Shown here piece by piece: positions 52,018 through 60,575 of a stretch of DNA of 64,000 bases. Every line of letters starts with the position of its first letter. Position 1 is the first letter of the stretch. The notes beneath the pieces were generated by a model. The model was not told the DNA's origin and ran no database searches. It was given only the letters and a program-made list of their open reading frames with translations. The translations under genes and the position numbers were made by a program. Source of the DNA: Shewanella psychrophila (GTDB lineage: Bacteria > Pseudomonadota > Gammaproteobacteria > Enterobacterales > Shewanellaceae); the NCBI RefSeq assembly GCF_002005305.1, contig NZ_CP014782.1, positions 6,200,001-6,264,000 of the forward strand, written 5' to 3'.

Positions 52018-52963
52018 TCTACCGCTTCCTAGCATAAGCGAACAAGAACTCGAGCTGAACAATCGAGTCTATAGCAAGCAATATAAATTCGATGTTGATG
52101 AAGGGCTATCTATCGAAGCCGGACTTGCTAAACGTCCCGGCCTGAATGGCTATGAGCTAGAAATCTTTATCGGCTCAAGCAAGATAAGCTGTTTAATCCA
52201 AGCCGAACAGGTCCAAGCTTGCCTTGCCGATCTACTCACAAGCACCCCTTTCGCTATCTTGCCAGAAATCCTGCAACTTGAGTTTATCACCGCCGCGCTA
52301 ACACCTTATCAGGCATTCTTAACCCAAGAGTTTGGCCAGCAACTGGTGCTATCCGCACTTAAATCTGTGGAGTTAAACCCAAGCCAGACTAAAACCGGGT
52401 TTATCAATTTTATCCGTAACGGTTCTGGCCTGACTTGCTGGATAGAGAATGATCCCCAGTTTATTTTCTCGGCTCTGCCAGCGGCAGAGTCGGTAATAGG
52501 CCCGAGTATAAAACTGCCATTAGCCTTAAGGATTGGCCACACAAGCCTAAGTTTGGATCAGGCTAAGTCTTTAGAAAGCGGCGATATAATTTTTTTTGAT
52601 TCAAACCACTTAACAGATAACCAAGCCGTGTTGATTATCGCCAACAAACCCATATGGCGTTGCGGCTTGATTGATAATCGAGTCACCATAACTGCACCGG
52701 AAACAGAGAAACCTATGTCTTCAGAAGCAAGCGATATTCAATCCCTACCCATCAATATCTCATTTGAAATTGGGGAACAGACAGTCACAGTAGCCGAGTT
52801 GAGTCAGTTACAAGAGAACTTTGTCTTTGAGCTGGCTAATTCAGCAGATCAAGCCGTCAAACTCAAGGCCAATGGTCAAGTGTTAGCGACGGGGGAATTA
52901 GTGAAGATCAATGAACACTTAGGTGTTCGAATCACTAAGCTAACCAATCAAGAAATCAGCTAG
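52007..52963 (+). CDS. sctQ: C-ring protein SctQ (YscQ)
   Basis: SctQ builds the cytosolic sorting platform. The 318-residue protein has an N-terminal domain, a first SpoA domain (SALPAAESVIGPSIKLPLAL, then SLESGDIIFFDSNH) and a C-terminal SpoA domain (INISFEIGEQTVTVAELSQL, VFELANSADQAVKLKANGQV). An in-frame ATG at 52715 (codon 237) could start a separate 82-residue C-terminal product, as shown for YscQ of Yersinia. GGAG lies before the ATG. It overlaps sctP by eleven bases. Confidence 0.93.
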   Translation: MMLNLPLPSISEQELELNNRVYSKQYKFDVDEGLSIEAGLAKRPGLNGYELEIFIGSSKISCLIQAEQVQACLADLLTSTPFAILPEILQLEFITAALTPYQAFLTQEFGQQLVLSALKSVELNPSQTKTGFINFIRNGSGLTCWIENDPQFIFSALPAAESVIGPSIKLPLALRIGHTSLSLDQAKSLESGDIIFFDSNHLTDNQAVLIIANKPIWRCGLIDNRVTITAPETEKPMSSEASDIQSLPINISFEIGEQTVTVAELSQLQENFVFELANSADQAVKLKANGQVLATGELVKINEHLGVRITKLTNQEIS

Positions 52964-52965
52964 CT

Positions 52966-53616
52966 ATGTTTGAATTACCCGACACTTTCAACCTTATTAT
53001 CACCTTAGCCTTAATGGCTCTGGTGCCTTTTATCGCGGTAATGGCCACCTCTTTTATCAAGATCGCCGTGGTCTTTTCCTTACTGCGAAATGCCTTAGGG
53101 GTGCAGCAGATCCCCCCAAATATGGCCATGTATGGCTTTGCCATCATATTAACCATCTACATCATGGCTCCAGTGGGCTTCGAAACCTTCGATTACATCA
53201 AGGAGCACAATGTCAGCATTGATAATACCGACAGCTTCGAAGGCTTTGCCAATGAAGGCTTAGATACCTACAGACAATTCTTGAAGAAACACATACGTGA
53301 TGCAGAGCAGGATTTCTTTGTCGAAACGACCAAGACATTATGGCCTAAAAAATACTCGGATAGGCTCGAACCTGACAGCCTATTTATCTTGCTGCCGGCC
53401 TTTACCGTTAGTGAGCTAACCCGAGCCTTCGAGATAGGTTTCTTAATCTATCTGCCCTTTATAGCCATCGATTTGATCATATCTAACATCTTGTTGGCAA
53501 TGGGGATGATGATGGTATCGCCTATGACTATCTCCTTGCCCTTTAAGTTGTTGCTCTTCGTGTTGCTCAATGGCTGGACCCAACTCACCCATGGCTTAGT
53601 CATGAGTTATAGCTAG
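52966..53616 (+). CDS. sctR: Export apparatus protein SctR (YscR)
   Basis: SctR forms the core of the export channel with SctS and SctT. The 216-residue protein has the FliP/YscR signature (FIKIAVVFSLLRNALGVQQI-PPN near residues 28-50), about four membrane helices and the late GMMMVSPMTISLPFKLLLFV block. The length matches YscR (217). It lies two bases after sctQ. Confidence 0.97.
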   Translation: MFELPDTFNLIITLALMALVPFIAVMATSFIKIAVVFSLLRNALGVQQIPPNMAMYGFAIILTIYIMAPVGFETFDYIKEHNVSIDNTDSFEGFANEGLDTYRQFLKKHIRDAEQDFFVETTKTLWPKKYSDRLEPDSLFILLPAFTVSELTRAFEIGFLIYLPFIAIDLIISNILLAMGMMMVSPMTISLPFKLLLFVLLNGWTQLTHGLVMSYS

Positions 53617-53624
53617 GAGCTAAA

Positions 53625-53891
53625 ATGGAAGTTTCTGAAGTTATTCATTTTACCTCACAGACACTAATGCTGGTAATGATGCTATCTATGCCGCCTATCT
53701 TGGCAGCGGCAATCGTGGGTACCTTAGTCTCTCTTGTGCAGGCGCTGACTCAGATCCAGGAACAGACATTAGGGTTCGTCGCCAAGTTAATTGCCGTCAT
53801 AGTCGCCTTGTTTGCCACAGCGTCATGGCTCGGATCTGAGCTATATAATTTTGCCGACATGATCTTCGCAAAAATTCCTCTGATACCATGA
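53625..53891 (+). CDS. sctS: Export apparatus protein SctS (YscS)
   Basis: The 88-residue protein has two membrane helices (MLVMMLSMPPILAAAIVGTL and LIAVIVALFATASWL) and the FliQ/YscS motif VSLVQALTQIQEQTL. GGAGCTAAA precedes the ATG. Its length equals YscS (88). It overlaps sctT by four bases. Confidence 0.97.
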   Translation: MEVSEVIHFTSQTLMLVMMLSMPPILAAAIVGTLVSLVQALTQIQEQTLGFVAKLIAVIVALFATASWLGSELYNFADMIFAKIPLIP

Positions 53892-54682
53892 CAATAGAAG
53901 AGTTTCAGCAGTTTTTTCTTGTCTATAGCATGACCTTGCCTAGGTTATTTGGCTGCTTCATCATGCTGCCCATCTTAAGCAAGCAGATGCTAGGCAGCGC
54001 CTTGCTTCGTAATGGCGTACTCTGCTCCTTTGCAATATACCTTTACCCAGTGGTGGCGGATCAACCTCATCCATCCAGCGTCGACGGCATCATGTTGGTG
54101 ATGTTATTGGCCAAAGAAATTTTACTCGGATTACTTATCAGTTTCATCGCCGCAATCCCCTTCTGGGCCATAGAGGCAACCGGTTTCTTCATCGATAACC
54201 AACGCGGGGCGACATTGGCTAGTGCCTTTAACCCTGCGTTAGGCCATCAGTCCACCCCCACAGGCGTCCTGTTTACCCAGACCTTAATCACCCTCTTCTT
54301 TGTCAGTGGCAGTTTTATTGCTTTTATGGGGGCCATTTTCGACAGTTACCAACATTGGCCCGTGATGACATTTTTTCCGGAAATAGGTGAGCAGTGGGTC
54401 GATTTTTTTTACGGTCAATTTGAACAGATGCTAAAACTCTGCGTGCTGATGGCGGCTCCCATCGTGATAGCCATGTTTATGGCTGAATTTGGGCTAGCCT
54501 TGATTAGCCGCTTCGCACCTCAGCTCAACGTTTTTGCCCTTTCCATGCCCATTAAGAGTGGCATAGCGAGCTTCTTGCTCATCATCTATGTCGTCACCTT
54601 GATGCAATTTTTCAGTAAAGAAATTCTTCAGCTGGCAGATTTCCCCTTTCTGTTAGGGCCAATTATCGGAGCCGACAGATGA
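53888..54682 (+). CDS. sctT: Export apparatus protein SctT (YscT)
   Basis: SctT completes the export channel. The 264-residue protein has six to eight membrane helices, with the FliR/YscT segments TGFFIDNQRGATLASAFNPA and LNVFALSMPIKSGIASFLLI. Length is close to YscT (261). It overlaps both sctS and sctU by four bases. Confidence 0.96.
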   Translation: MTIEEFQQFFLVYSMTLPRLFGCFIMLPILSKQMLGSALLRNGVLCSFAIYLYPVVADQPHPSSVDGIMLVMLLAKEILLGLLISFIAAIPFWAIEATGFFIDNQRGATLASAFNPALGHQSTPTGVLFTQTLITLFFVSGSFIAFMGAIFDSYQHWPVMTFFPEIGEQWVDFFYGQFEQMLKLCVLMAAPIVIAMFMAEFGLALISRFAPQLNVFALSMPIKSGIASFLLIIYVVTLMQFFSKEILQLADFPFLLGPIIGADR

Positions 54683-55725
54683 GCGGTGAAAAAACCGAAC
54701 AACCCACGGCTAAAAAAATACGGGATGCCAGAAACAAGGGTCAGGTAGCTAAGAGTAAAGAGATAGTATCTACGGCTATCATACTAATTTTATTCGCCTT
54801 CCTTGTCAGTATGTCGAGCTACTACTTAGAACATATCACCAACATCATTATGTTGCCTGCAGTCTATGGGTATCAATCATTCGATAATGCCTTAACCGAT
54901 ATTACCGATGCCTTAATCACAGAGTTACTCTATTTAATCATACCTATCGCGCTTTTAAGTGCTTGCATAGCCGTGGTTTCACACTTGATTCAATTTGGCT
55001 TGCTGTTTAGCGCCGAGCCCATTAAGCCAGAACTTAAAAAGATAAATCCGGTAGAGGGCGCTAAACGCATCTTTTCCATTAAAAGTCTGGTGGAGTTTTT
55101 CAAATCGATTCTGAAAGTAAGCCTACTAACCCTGATAATTTGGCTTGTGATCCAAGGTAATATTCAAGATATTCTACGTATCCCCCTCTGCGGGGTAACT
55201 TGCATCCCTTTGATCTTAGGTACCTTACTCAAGCAGCTTATCCTAACCGCTAGCGTGGGACTGATTATTATCTCCATCGGCGACTATGCCTTCGAGCGTT
55301 ATCAGCACACTAAACAACTGAAGATGACTAAGGATGAAGTCAAACGCGAATATAAGGAGATGGAGGGTAGCCCGGAAATAAAGAGTAAGCGACGCCAACT
55401 GCATCAGGAGATGCAAGCCTATAACGGTCGGGACAACGTTAAACGTTCCAGTGTACTGGTGACCAATCCCACCCATATTGCCATCGGAATTTATTACAAT
55501 AAAGGCGAAACGCCCTTGCCAGTTTTAACACTCAAAGAGAGAGGTGCTCAGGCACTGGACTTGATTGAGTACGCCAAAGAGTTAGGCATACCAGTTATTC
55601 AGAAGGTACCGTTAGCCAGAGCGCTACACGCCGATGCCGAACTTAACCAATATATTCCAACGGAACTGATTCAGCCCGTTGCCGAGGTCTTAAGATGGCT
55701 ACAGACCTTAGAGCAAGAGCAGTAA
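54679..55725 (+). CDS. sctU: Autocleaving switch protein SctU (YscU)
   Basis: SctU changes substrate preference after needle completion. The 348-residue protein has four membrane helices in the first 205 residues and a cytosolic domain with the self-cleavage site NPTH at residues 263-266, the same position as in Yersinia YscU. The start SGEKTEQPTAKKIRDARNKG is the family opening. It closes the sctN-to-sctU operon. Confidence 0.97.
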   Translation: MSGEKTEQPTAKKIRDARNKGQVAKSKEIVSTAIILILFAFLVSMSSYYLEHITNIIMLPAVYGYQSFDNALTDITDALITELLYLIIPIALLSACIAVVSHLIQFGLLFSAEPIKPELKKINPVEGAKRIFSIKSLVEFFKSILKVSLLTLIIWLVIQGNIQDILRIPLCGVTCIPLILGTLLKQLILTASVGLIIISIGDYAFERYQHTKQLKMTKDEVKREYKEMEGSPEIKSKRRQLHQEMQAYNGRDNVKRSSVLVTNPTHIAIGIYYNKGETPLPVLTLKERGAQALDLIEYAKELGIPVIQKVPLARALHADAELNQYIPTELIQPVAEVLRWLQTLEQEQ

Positions 55726-55815
55726 TACCAATCGGTATAAGCTTCTGCCCTAAGGATGAGTTCATGGGGGAATGACCTAGCCACAGCAGTATAACGGCAT
55801 TACAAGGACGAGCAG

Positions 55816-56238
55816 CTAAACGCGAAAGCGGTTAACATCAAAACTAGGCTCTGTAATCACTACCGCCCCTTCCTTCACACTGTCTATCGCTATGTCACTG
55901 GCTTGGCTTAACTGCTCGAGTTGCTGGTACACAAGCTCTGAAGCGCCATTGCTCAGAGATTGTCGGCTCCAGATAACTGCACTGTTTGAGTGGGTATCTA
56001 AGCCAATAACGGGCTTATACACAGACTGGCTGAACATGTTGAGCTTTAGCAATTCCGTAAGATTAAAATTGTCGATCACACCTATATCACTAAACATCAA
56101 TAACTGGCCTTCTGGGTGCTCGGTGATATGAGCGACTTGCTCACCTATCTGTAAGCTAGTGATTTTTTCGATCTCAGGCATGGTTAACGATAAAGCCTTA
56201 TACAGGGATGAGATTGCTTGTTTATATTGTTCGCTCAT
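55816..56238 (-). CDS. Class-I effector chaperone, divergent from the effector
   Basis: The 140-residue acidic protein has the SycE/CesT pattern: an amphipathic first helix (AISSLYKALSLTMPEIEKIT), strands (EGQLLMFSDIGVIDNFNLTE), and a C-terminal helix. It is divergent from the GAP-domain effector at 56451 and has its own ExsA box, so it is probably that effector's secretion chaperone, as SpcS is for ExoS or SycE for YopE. No firm ribosome site precedes the ATG at 56238. Confidence 0.8.
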   Translation of the reverse strand: MSEQYKQAISSLYKALSLTMPEIEKITSLQIGEQVAHITEHPEGQLLMFSDIGVIDNFNLTELLKLNMFSQSVYKPVIGLDTHSNSAVIWSRQSLSNGASELVYQQLEQLSQASDIAIDSVKEGAVVITEPSFDVNRFRV

Positions 56239-56295
56239 GGTTCAAATCAACAGTCTAAAAAAAGAAAGCAGTAGACCCGATCTCGAGGGCGGCGA

Positions 56296-56320
56296 CTATC
56301 ATTATACGTCCGTAATTTGT
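56296..56320 (-). promoter_or_regulatory. ExsA box for the effector chaperone
   Basis: On the minus strand GAC is followed six bases on by TGATA, with TCTACT (plus 56270-56275) 21 bases further as -10. The upstream AAATT fits the A-rich part loosely. The stretch GTCCGTAATTTGTAG resembles the repeats in front of sctW. Confidence 0.65.
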
Positions 56321-56358
56321 AGGTTTTAAAAACAAAAAAATCTTGGATTTCAAAAGCT

Positions 56359-56383
56359 AAAAAACTACGACACATGCTGACAT
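56359..56383 (+). promoter_or_regulatory. ExsA box for the effector gene
   Basis: Six A residues, then GAC, then six bases, then TGACA give the best match in the window to the ExsA consensus. TACAAT at 56404-56409 follows after exactly 21 bases as -10. A leader of about 35 bases and AGGA lie before the ATG. Confidence 0.8.
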
Positions 56384-56450
56384 CTTCTGTTTTCAGACCT
56401 ACATACAATGGCCTCAGCTTCAACGCATTCATCTATTATTAGGAATTAGT

Positions 56451-58073
56451 ATGCCATTATCGTCCGTGAATTCAGTCCCGTTACCCATCTACAAGAAGCT
56501 AGAAGATACCCCAGCAACCAATGAGGTTGGCGATCTAAAAGGCAAGAGTGTCGGCTCTGCATCTGCAAATTCTGATGCAGTTCGACTCGCTACTCGCAGC
56601 GAAGAGCAGCAAACTGGTAGTCTTAAAAATAAGCTATTATCTAGCCTTTCTCATCTTGGGGAGAAAATTGAAAACTTCTTCAAAAACCTACTTCCAAGTA
56701 AAAGTACTAGCGAAAAGACCCAAAGTACAGCGGCTCCTCAAGCTCCATTATCACAAGAGCAAATTGCTAAAAAAATGGCTGAAATTGGTCTAAAGTTAGG
56801 TGTCGACGCTTTAGGGACTGCTAAACTCGATATCTTAGCTCAAATCTCCGGCAGTGGGCTAAAAGAGCAACATTCAGAACTCGCAACAGGCAACGGTGCA
56901 TTGAGATCTGTCGCCACCGGGCTCAAATCCATAGAGAAATTAGGTTCGGCGGAACATCAGGTCAAGGCTAGCCAAATATTCAGCCAAGATGTCGCCGGTA
57001 TTCCTTTCCAGCAATGGGCAACGACAGGTTCTACCGCCAGTGATTTTGTACAACAGGCATCAGCAGAAAACTTACAGCTTGCCGCTCAGTCTCTCAATGA
57101 GATAGCCAAATCCATAGCCGATTTAGCCGAAGATGTGCGTAATTTTCTAAACCCCAATGTTGATAGCGCAGCCATCAGCCCGCAAACAGAGATTACTACT
57201 GAATACTCAAATTCTTCTAACAGTGTGGCCAATAGATATGAAGCAGATAATGATTTGGGAATTGGCGGTGGACGTTCCGCTAAAGACCTAGGCCGTAAAA
57301 CGGCTCTCGATGCGATCAGCTTTCTATCTAAAAGCGTTGCGCCGAGTAAGCAAGTACATATTAGCAGCGACACCATCAACAATTTACAAGATGCTATCGC
57401 CTCTAATGATGTTAATTTTTACCAGTTAAAAAATAGTGCCGTGAGCTTCGGCGATCTGCAGACCCTGAGAGAATTGGCCCTATCGACTAATCCTCAAAGC
57501 AGCGAGCTCAATGCCGCGGGTAATCTAGGGGCCAGCATCAATGAACTTTCAAGCACGCGTCCTAACTTAGGTAATATTCTAACCAGCGTTCAAACTTTCA
57601 TAGAAGAATCGAACCAAGCTTGGTCTGAACATAATGAGGATAGACACAAGCAGTTTATGGCCACCAATACAAACCCTGAAAATAAGTATAAAGATAATTC
57701 TTTCGACGCCGGACTACGCTCTAAATTTAATGAACAGCTTATGACTAAACAGCTCAGTCAGATGCCAAGCAGTAACATTCAGCAAGCTTATGAACAACTC
57801 GATGGGCAGTTTGGCGACAGGATGCGCGGCATTATGGAGTTTTCAGCAGATCAAGTGGGAAAGGCTGACATCAGTGATGTAATGACCTCAGAGGCATTAA
57901 AGTACAGTACTGTTATAGATGGGCTAATGGATTCTTTGAATTTGAAACTGAATCCAGATTCAGATAAACCTCTCGGCAAACCAACTAACGTCTCAAACAT
58001 CGCGCAACTAAGTCCATTGGAACAAGCAGCCTTATCCAGAATCGGCATAACCAAACAGATACTCGAAGAGTAA
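56451..58073 (+). CDS. Type III effector with ExoS/YopE-type RhoGAP domain and unassigned C-terminal half
   Basis: This 540-residue protein lacks a signal peptide. Residues 1-50 are polar (secretion signal and chaperone-binding zone), and 57-82 form an amphipathic, leucine-rich segment like the membrane-localisation part of ExoS. Residues about 105-235 match the bacterial RhoGAP domain of ExoS, ExoT, YopE, AexT and AexU: LKLGVDALGTAKL, GNGALRSVATGL with Arg152 as arginine finger, and VAGIPFQQWATTGSTASDFV. Such domains switch off Rho-family GTPases in host cells. Residues 270-540 show no ADP-ribosyltransferase motif that I can find and no family I recognise, which resembles AexU of Aeromonas. 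The gene has an ExsA box, AGGA ribosome site and its own terminator. Confidence 0.85.
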   Translation: MPLSSVNSVPLPIYKKLEDTPATNEVGDLKGKSVGSASANSDAVRLATRSEEQQTGSLKNKLLSSLSHLGEKIENFFKNLLPSKSTSEKTQSTAAPQAPLSQEQIAKKMAEIGLKLGVDALGTAKLDILAQISGSGLKEQHSELATGNGALRSVATGLKSIEKLGSAEHQVKASQIFSQDVAGIPFQQWATTGSTASDFVQQASAENLQLAAQSLNEIAKSIADLAEDVRNFLNPNVDSAAISPQTEITTEYSNSSNSVANRYEADNDLGIGGGRSAKDLGRKTALDAISFLSKSVAPSKQVHISSDTINNLQDAIASNDVNFYQLKNSAVSFGDLQTLRELALSTNPQSSELNAAGNLGASINELSSTRPNLGNILTSVQTFIEESNQAWSEHNEDRHKQFMATNTNPENKYKDNSFDAGLRSKFNEQLMTKQLSQMPSSNIQQAYEQLDGQFGDRMRGIMEFSADQVGKADISDVMTSEALKYSTVIDGLMDSLNLKLNPDSDKPLGKPTNVSNIAQLSPLEQAALSRIGITKQILEE

Positions 58074-58104
58074 ATAGCTAAAAGTAATTGTTTCATCAAC
58101 CTTT

Positions 58105-58144
58105 GCATCGAACTTAAGGACCCCCTTAGATTCGGTGCTTTTTT
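58105..58144 (+). terminator. Terminator after the effector gene
   Basis: GCATCGAACTTAAGG can pair with CCTTAGATTCGGTGC, with one G-U pair and two mismatches, and six T residues follow. It lies 31 bp after the effector stop codon and ends the plus-strand transcript. Confidence 0.75.
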
Positions 58145-58266
58145 ATCTGCATATAAAGAAATATTCCTCCCCTTAATTCTTACAAAAGATAACTAGCGGC
58201 ACACATTGCCAATTAAGATTGAGATCGTTATAGTTCCGCCACAACCGAACTCATTTTATACAAAAT

Positions 58267-58893
58267 ATGATATTTGATACTTGGCTACTCTACTTCTTCG
58301 CCGTACTACTGATAGCCATATCTCCAGGCACCATGGCTGTACTGTCCATGAGCCATGGTATGCATTATGGTAAGACTCGCAGCCTAGCAACCGCCTTTGG
58401 TAGTGTCACTTCTGCACTTATTCTAATGATGGCATCTGCAGCAGGCCTAGGTGCGCTACTGAGTGCGACTGAGTACGGTTTTACCATATTAAAATACTGT
58501 GGCGCCGCCTATCTAATACTTCTGGGAATAAAGCTTCTACTGACAAAAGCTAGTGGCCAGGGCTTAGATCTACAACACATCAAGAGTAAAGGCACCCCAA
58601 AGCAGATGTTCAAACAGGCCTTTATGGTAGGAATAAGCAACCCTAAAGATCTGCTCTTCTTCGCTGCTCTGTTTCCGCAGTTTATCGATATTTCCATGCC
58701 ACAAGGGCCTCAATTGGCAATATTAGCCGCAACCTGGGCCGTGATAGATTTTAGCTTCGTGATGATTTACGCCAGCATGGCAAATGTACTGGCTCCAAGT
58801 CTCAGAACCAGCAATAAACTACATTGGTTCGACAGAACCAGCGGCGGCGTGTTTATCACACTCGCAGCGATATTAGTCACACGGGACAGCTAG
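58267..58893 (+). CDS. LysE/RhtB-family amino-acid exporter
   Basis: The 208-residue protein has six hydrophobic segments and the family's SPGTMAVLSMSHGMHYGKTR (residues 20-39) and GAAYLILLGIKLL segments. LysE/RhtB proteins export amino acids such as threonine or homoserine lactones through the inner membrane. The length is normal. It marks the return to ordinary chromosome after the secretion cluster. Substrate unknown. Confidence 0.9.
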   Translation: MIFDTWLLYFFAVLLIAISPGTMAVLSMSHGMHYGKTRSLATAFGSVTSALILMMASAAGLGALLSATEYGFTILKYCGAAYLILLGIKLLLTKASGQGLDLQHIKSKGTPKQMFKQAFMVGISNPKDLLFFAALFPQFIDISMPQGPQLAILAATWAVIDFSFVMIYASMANVLAPSLRTSNKLHWFDRTSGGVFITLAAILVTRDS

Positions 58894-59115
58894 ACTTAAC
58901 AGAAAAGTTGTAAGCTATAAGCTCAAGACAAGGCCAAGAAAGCTACGAGTTTCGAGCAAAGTGATCTGAATTACCGAGATTATCAGCCTAGTAAAAATAG
59001 GATGTCATCCCGGCAATCTTGTTAGCCGGGATCCAGAATTACTAAAAATCACCATCGAGCTCGTAGCTTAAAACTTACGACTTACAACTCATAGCTACCA
59101 AGTTACGGCTCGGCA
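58894..59115. repeat. Intergenic repeats, including REP-like copy 2
   Basis: AAGTTGTAAGCT at 58915-58926 and the palindrome GTCATCCCGGC...GCCGGGATCCA at 59004-59035 repeat the arrangement at 24896-24999. Further words (CGAGCTCGTAGC, ACTTACAACTCATAG) look like inverted or shuffled copies. No gene is present. Confidence 0.65.
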
Positions 59116-60381
59116 CTAGGAGCTAGAAGCTTCTTTCAAACTTCTAATATCCGAACCCGTTGGAGCCTGAAATGCTCTTAGGCCGAATTCAGGCAAGATG
59201 GCGAACACATGGTCGAATATATCCCCCTGAATATCCTCATAAACCACCCAACGAGTATCGTTAGTGAAGATATAGATCTCTATAGGCACCCCTTCTTTAG
59301 TCGAGGCGAGTTGACGAACCAGTAAGGTCATGTCTTTGTGTATTCTGTCGTGATTGGCTACAAACTCTTTTAAATAAGCCCTGAAAGTGCCTATATTGGT
59401 TAGTTTCCGACTGTTTACTGGCATATCTGCGTCCGAAACATGGCCGTTAAACTCATTGATCTCCTCATCCTTTTGCGCCAGATAATTCTTCAATAGATTA
59501 ATCTTACTGAGTCTCACTTGCTCCTCATCGGAGAGGAAACGAATCGAATGAATATCGATGAGAATCGAACGCTTAATTCGGCGACCACCAGATTCAGACA
59601 TGCCTCGCCAGTTCTTAAAGGCATCGGAAACCAGTGAATAAGCAGGGATCATGGTTATGGTCTTATCCCAGTTACGCACCTTAACCGTCGTCAAAGAGAC
59701 CTCTTCTACTGAGCCGTCGGCGCCATATTTATCCATCTGGATCCAATCACCCGGACTCACCATACGATTAGCGGCCAACTGAATTCCAGCGACGAAGCCA
59801 AGAATGGTGTCCCTGAAAACCAACATCACCAAACCAGTCATCACACCTAAGCCACTAAGGAAGTAGACAGGTGATTGATCGGCCAAAATAGAAATAGACA
59901 CAATTATCGCAACAAAGAAGAGAAATAACTTAAACAGCTGAACGAAGCTCTTTATGGGTAAACGCCGGCTTACCAAGTTAACGTCGGCAATCTCATTGGC
60001 TGCATCCAATGAGCTGTATACTGCACGGATCAACAGTATCACTATAGTCACACTCAAGAGGCGATGAATCATGCTGCTCATAAGCGCATGCTGAGTTAAT
60101 GCCAATGGGACCAATATACTGAGTACGAGAGCAGGAATTAAAAATGCAAACTTCTCCAGCACCTTATGGCGCATGAAGATATCGTCCCAACTCACTTTTG
60201 ACCTCTTTATGACTATATTCATCGCCCGAACAACACCACGTTTCACGAACAGATAGGCCAATATAGAGACAATAAGGCTGGCAATAACCATCACAGACGT
60301 AGAGACACCGTCCGATGGCGTAGTATTAATGCCCCAATTAGATAACCACTGAGTGATCTGTAACCTGATTTCTTGATCCAC
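59116..60381 (-). CDS. Mechanosensitive channel, MscS family, YbdG-like
   Basis: The 421-residue protein has five membrane helices, then the MscS beta domain (GFVAGIQLAANRMVSPGDWI, residues about 199-218, and VRNWDKTITMIPAYSLVSDA). A YbdG-type insertion and C-terminal part follow (KGVPIEIYIFTND-like). It opens on membrane tension and protects cells from osmotic downshock. The length matches YbdG (415). The start is GTG with GGGAAG eight bases upstream. Confidence 0.9.
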   Translation of the reverse strand: MDQEIRLQITQWLSNWGINTTPSDGVSTSVMVIASLIVSILAYLFVKRGVVRAMNIVIKRSKVSWDDIFMRHKVLEKFAFLIPALVLSILVPLALTQHALMSSMIHRLLSVTIVILLIRAVYSSLDAANEIADVNLVSRRLPIKSFVQLFKLFLFFVAIIVSISILADQSPVYFLSGLGVMTGLVMLVFRDTILGFVAGIQLAANRMVSPGDWIQMDKYGADGSVEEVSLTTVKVRNWDKTITMIPAYSLVSDAFKNWRGMSESGGRRIKRSILIDIHSIRFLSDEEQVRLSKINLLKNYLAQKDEEINEFNGHVSDADMPVNSRKLTNIGTFRAYLKEFVANHDRIHKDMTLLVRQLASTKEGVPIEIYIFTNDTRWVVYEDIQGDIFDHVFAILPEFGLRAFQAPTGSDIRSLKEASSS

Positions 60382-60575
60382 TATTAACTTCCCTTAGAAA
60401 TACCGATATCGACAAACTATTACCAACATCTAACAAACACCAACAGAGTTTCCGATATAAAAAAACAACAAAAACACCACAAAGATTTCTTTTATAAGGA
60501 TTTTTAAAATCCTGCATTGACTGCTGTACAAAGTTTAACAACAATCGACGTCTAAAGTCAGAGAGGATGATGTAG

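Noticed and set aside
56451..58073. ADP-ribosyltransferase domain in the effector C-terminal half, as in ExoS
   Set aside because: I looked for the arginine, STS and ExE motifs in order and did not find them in residues 235-540.
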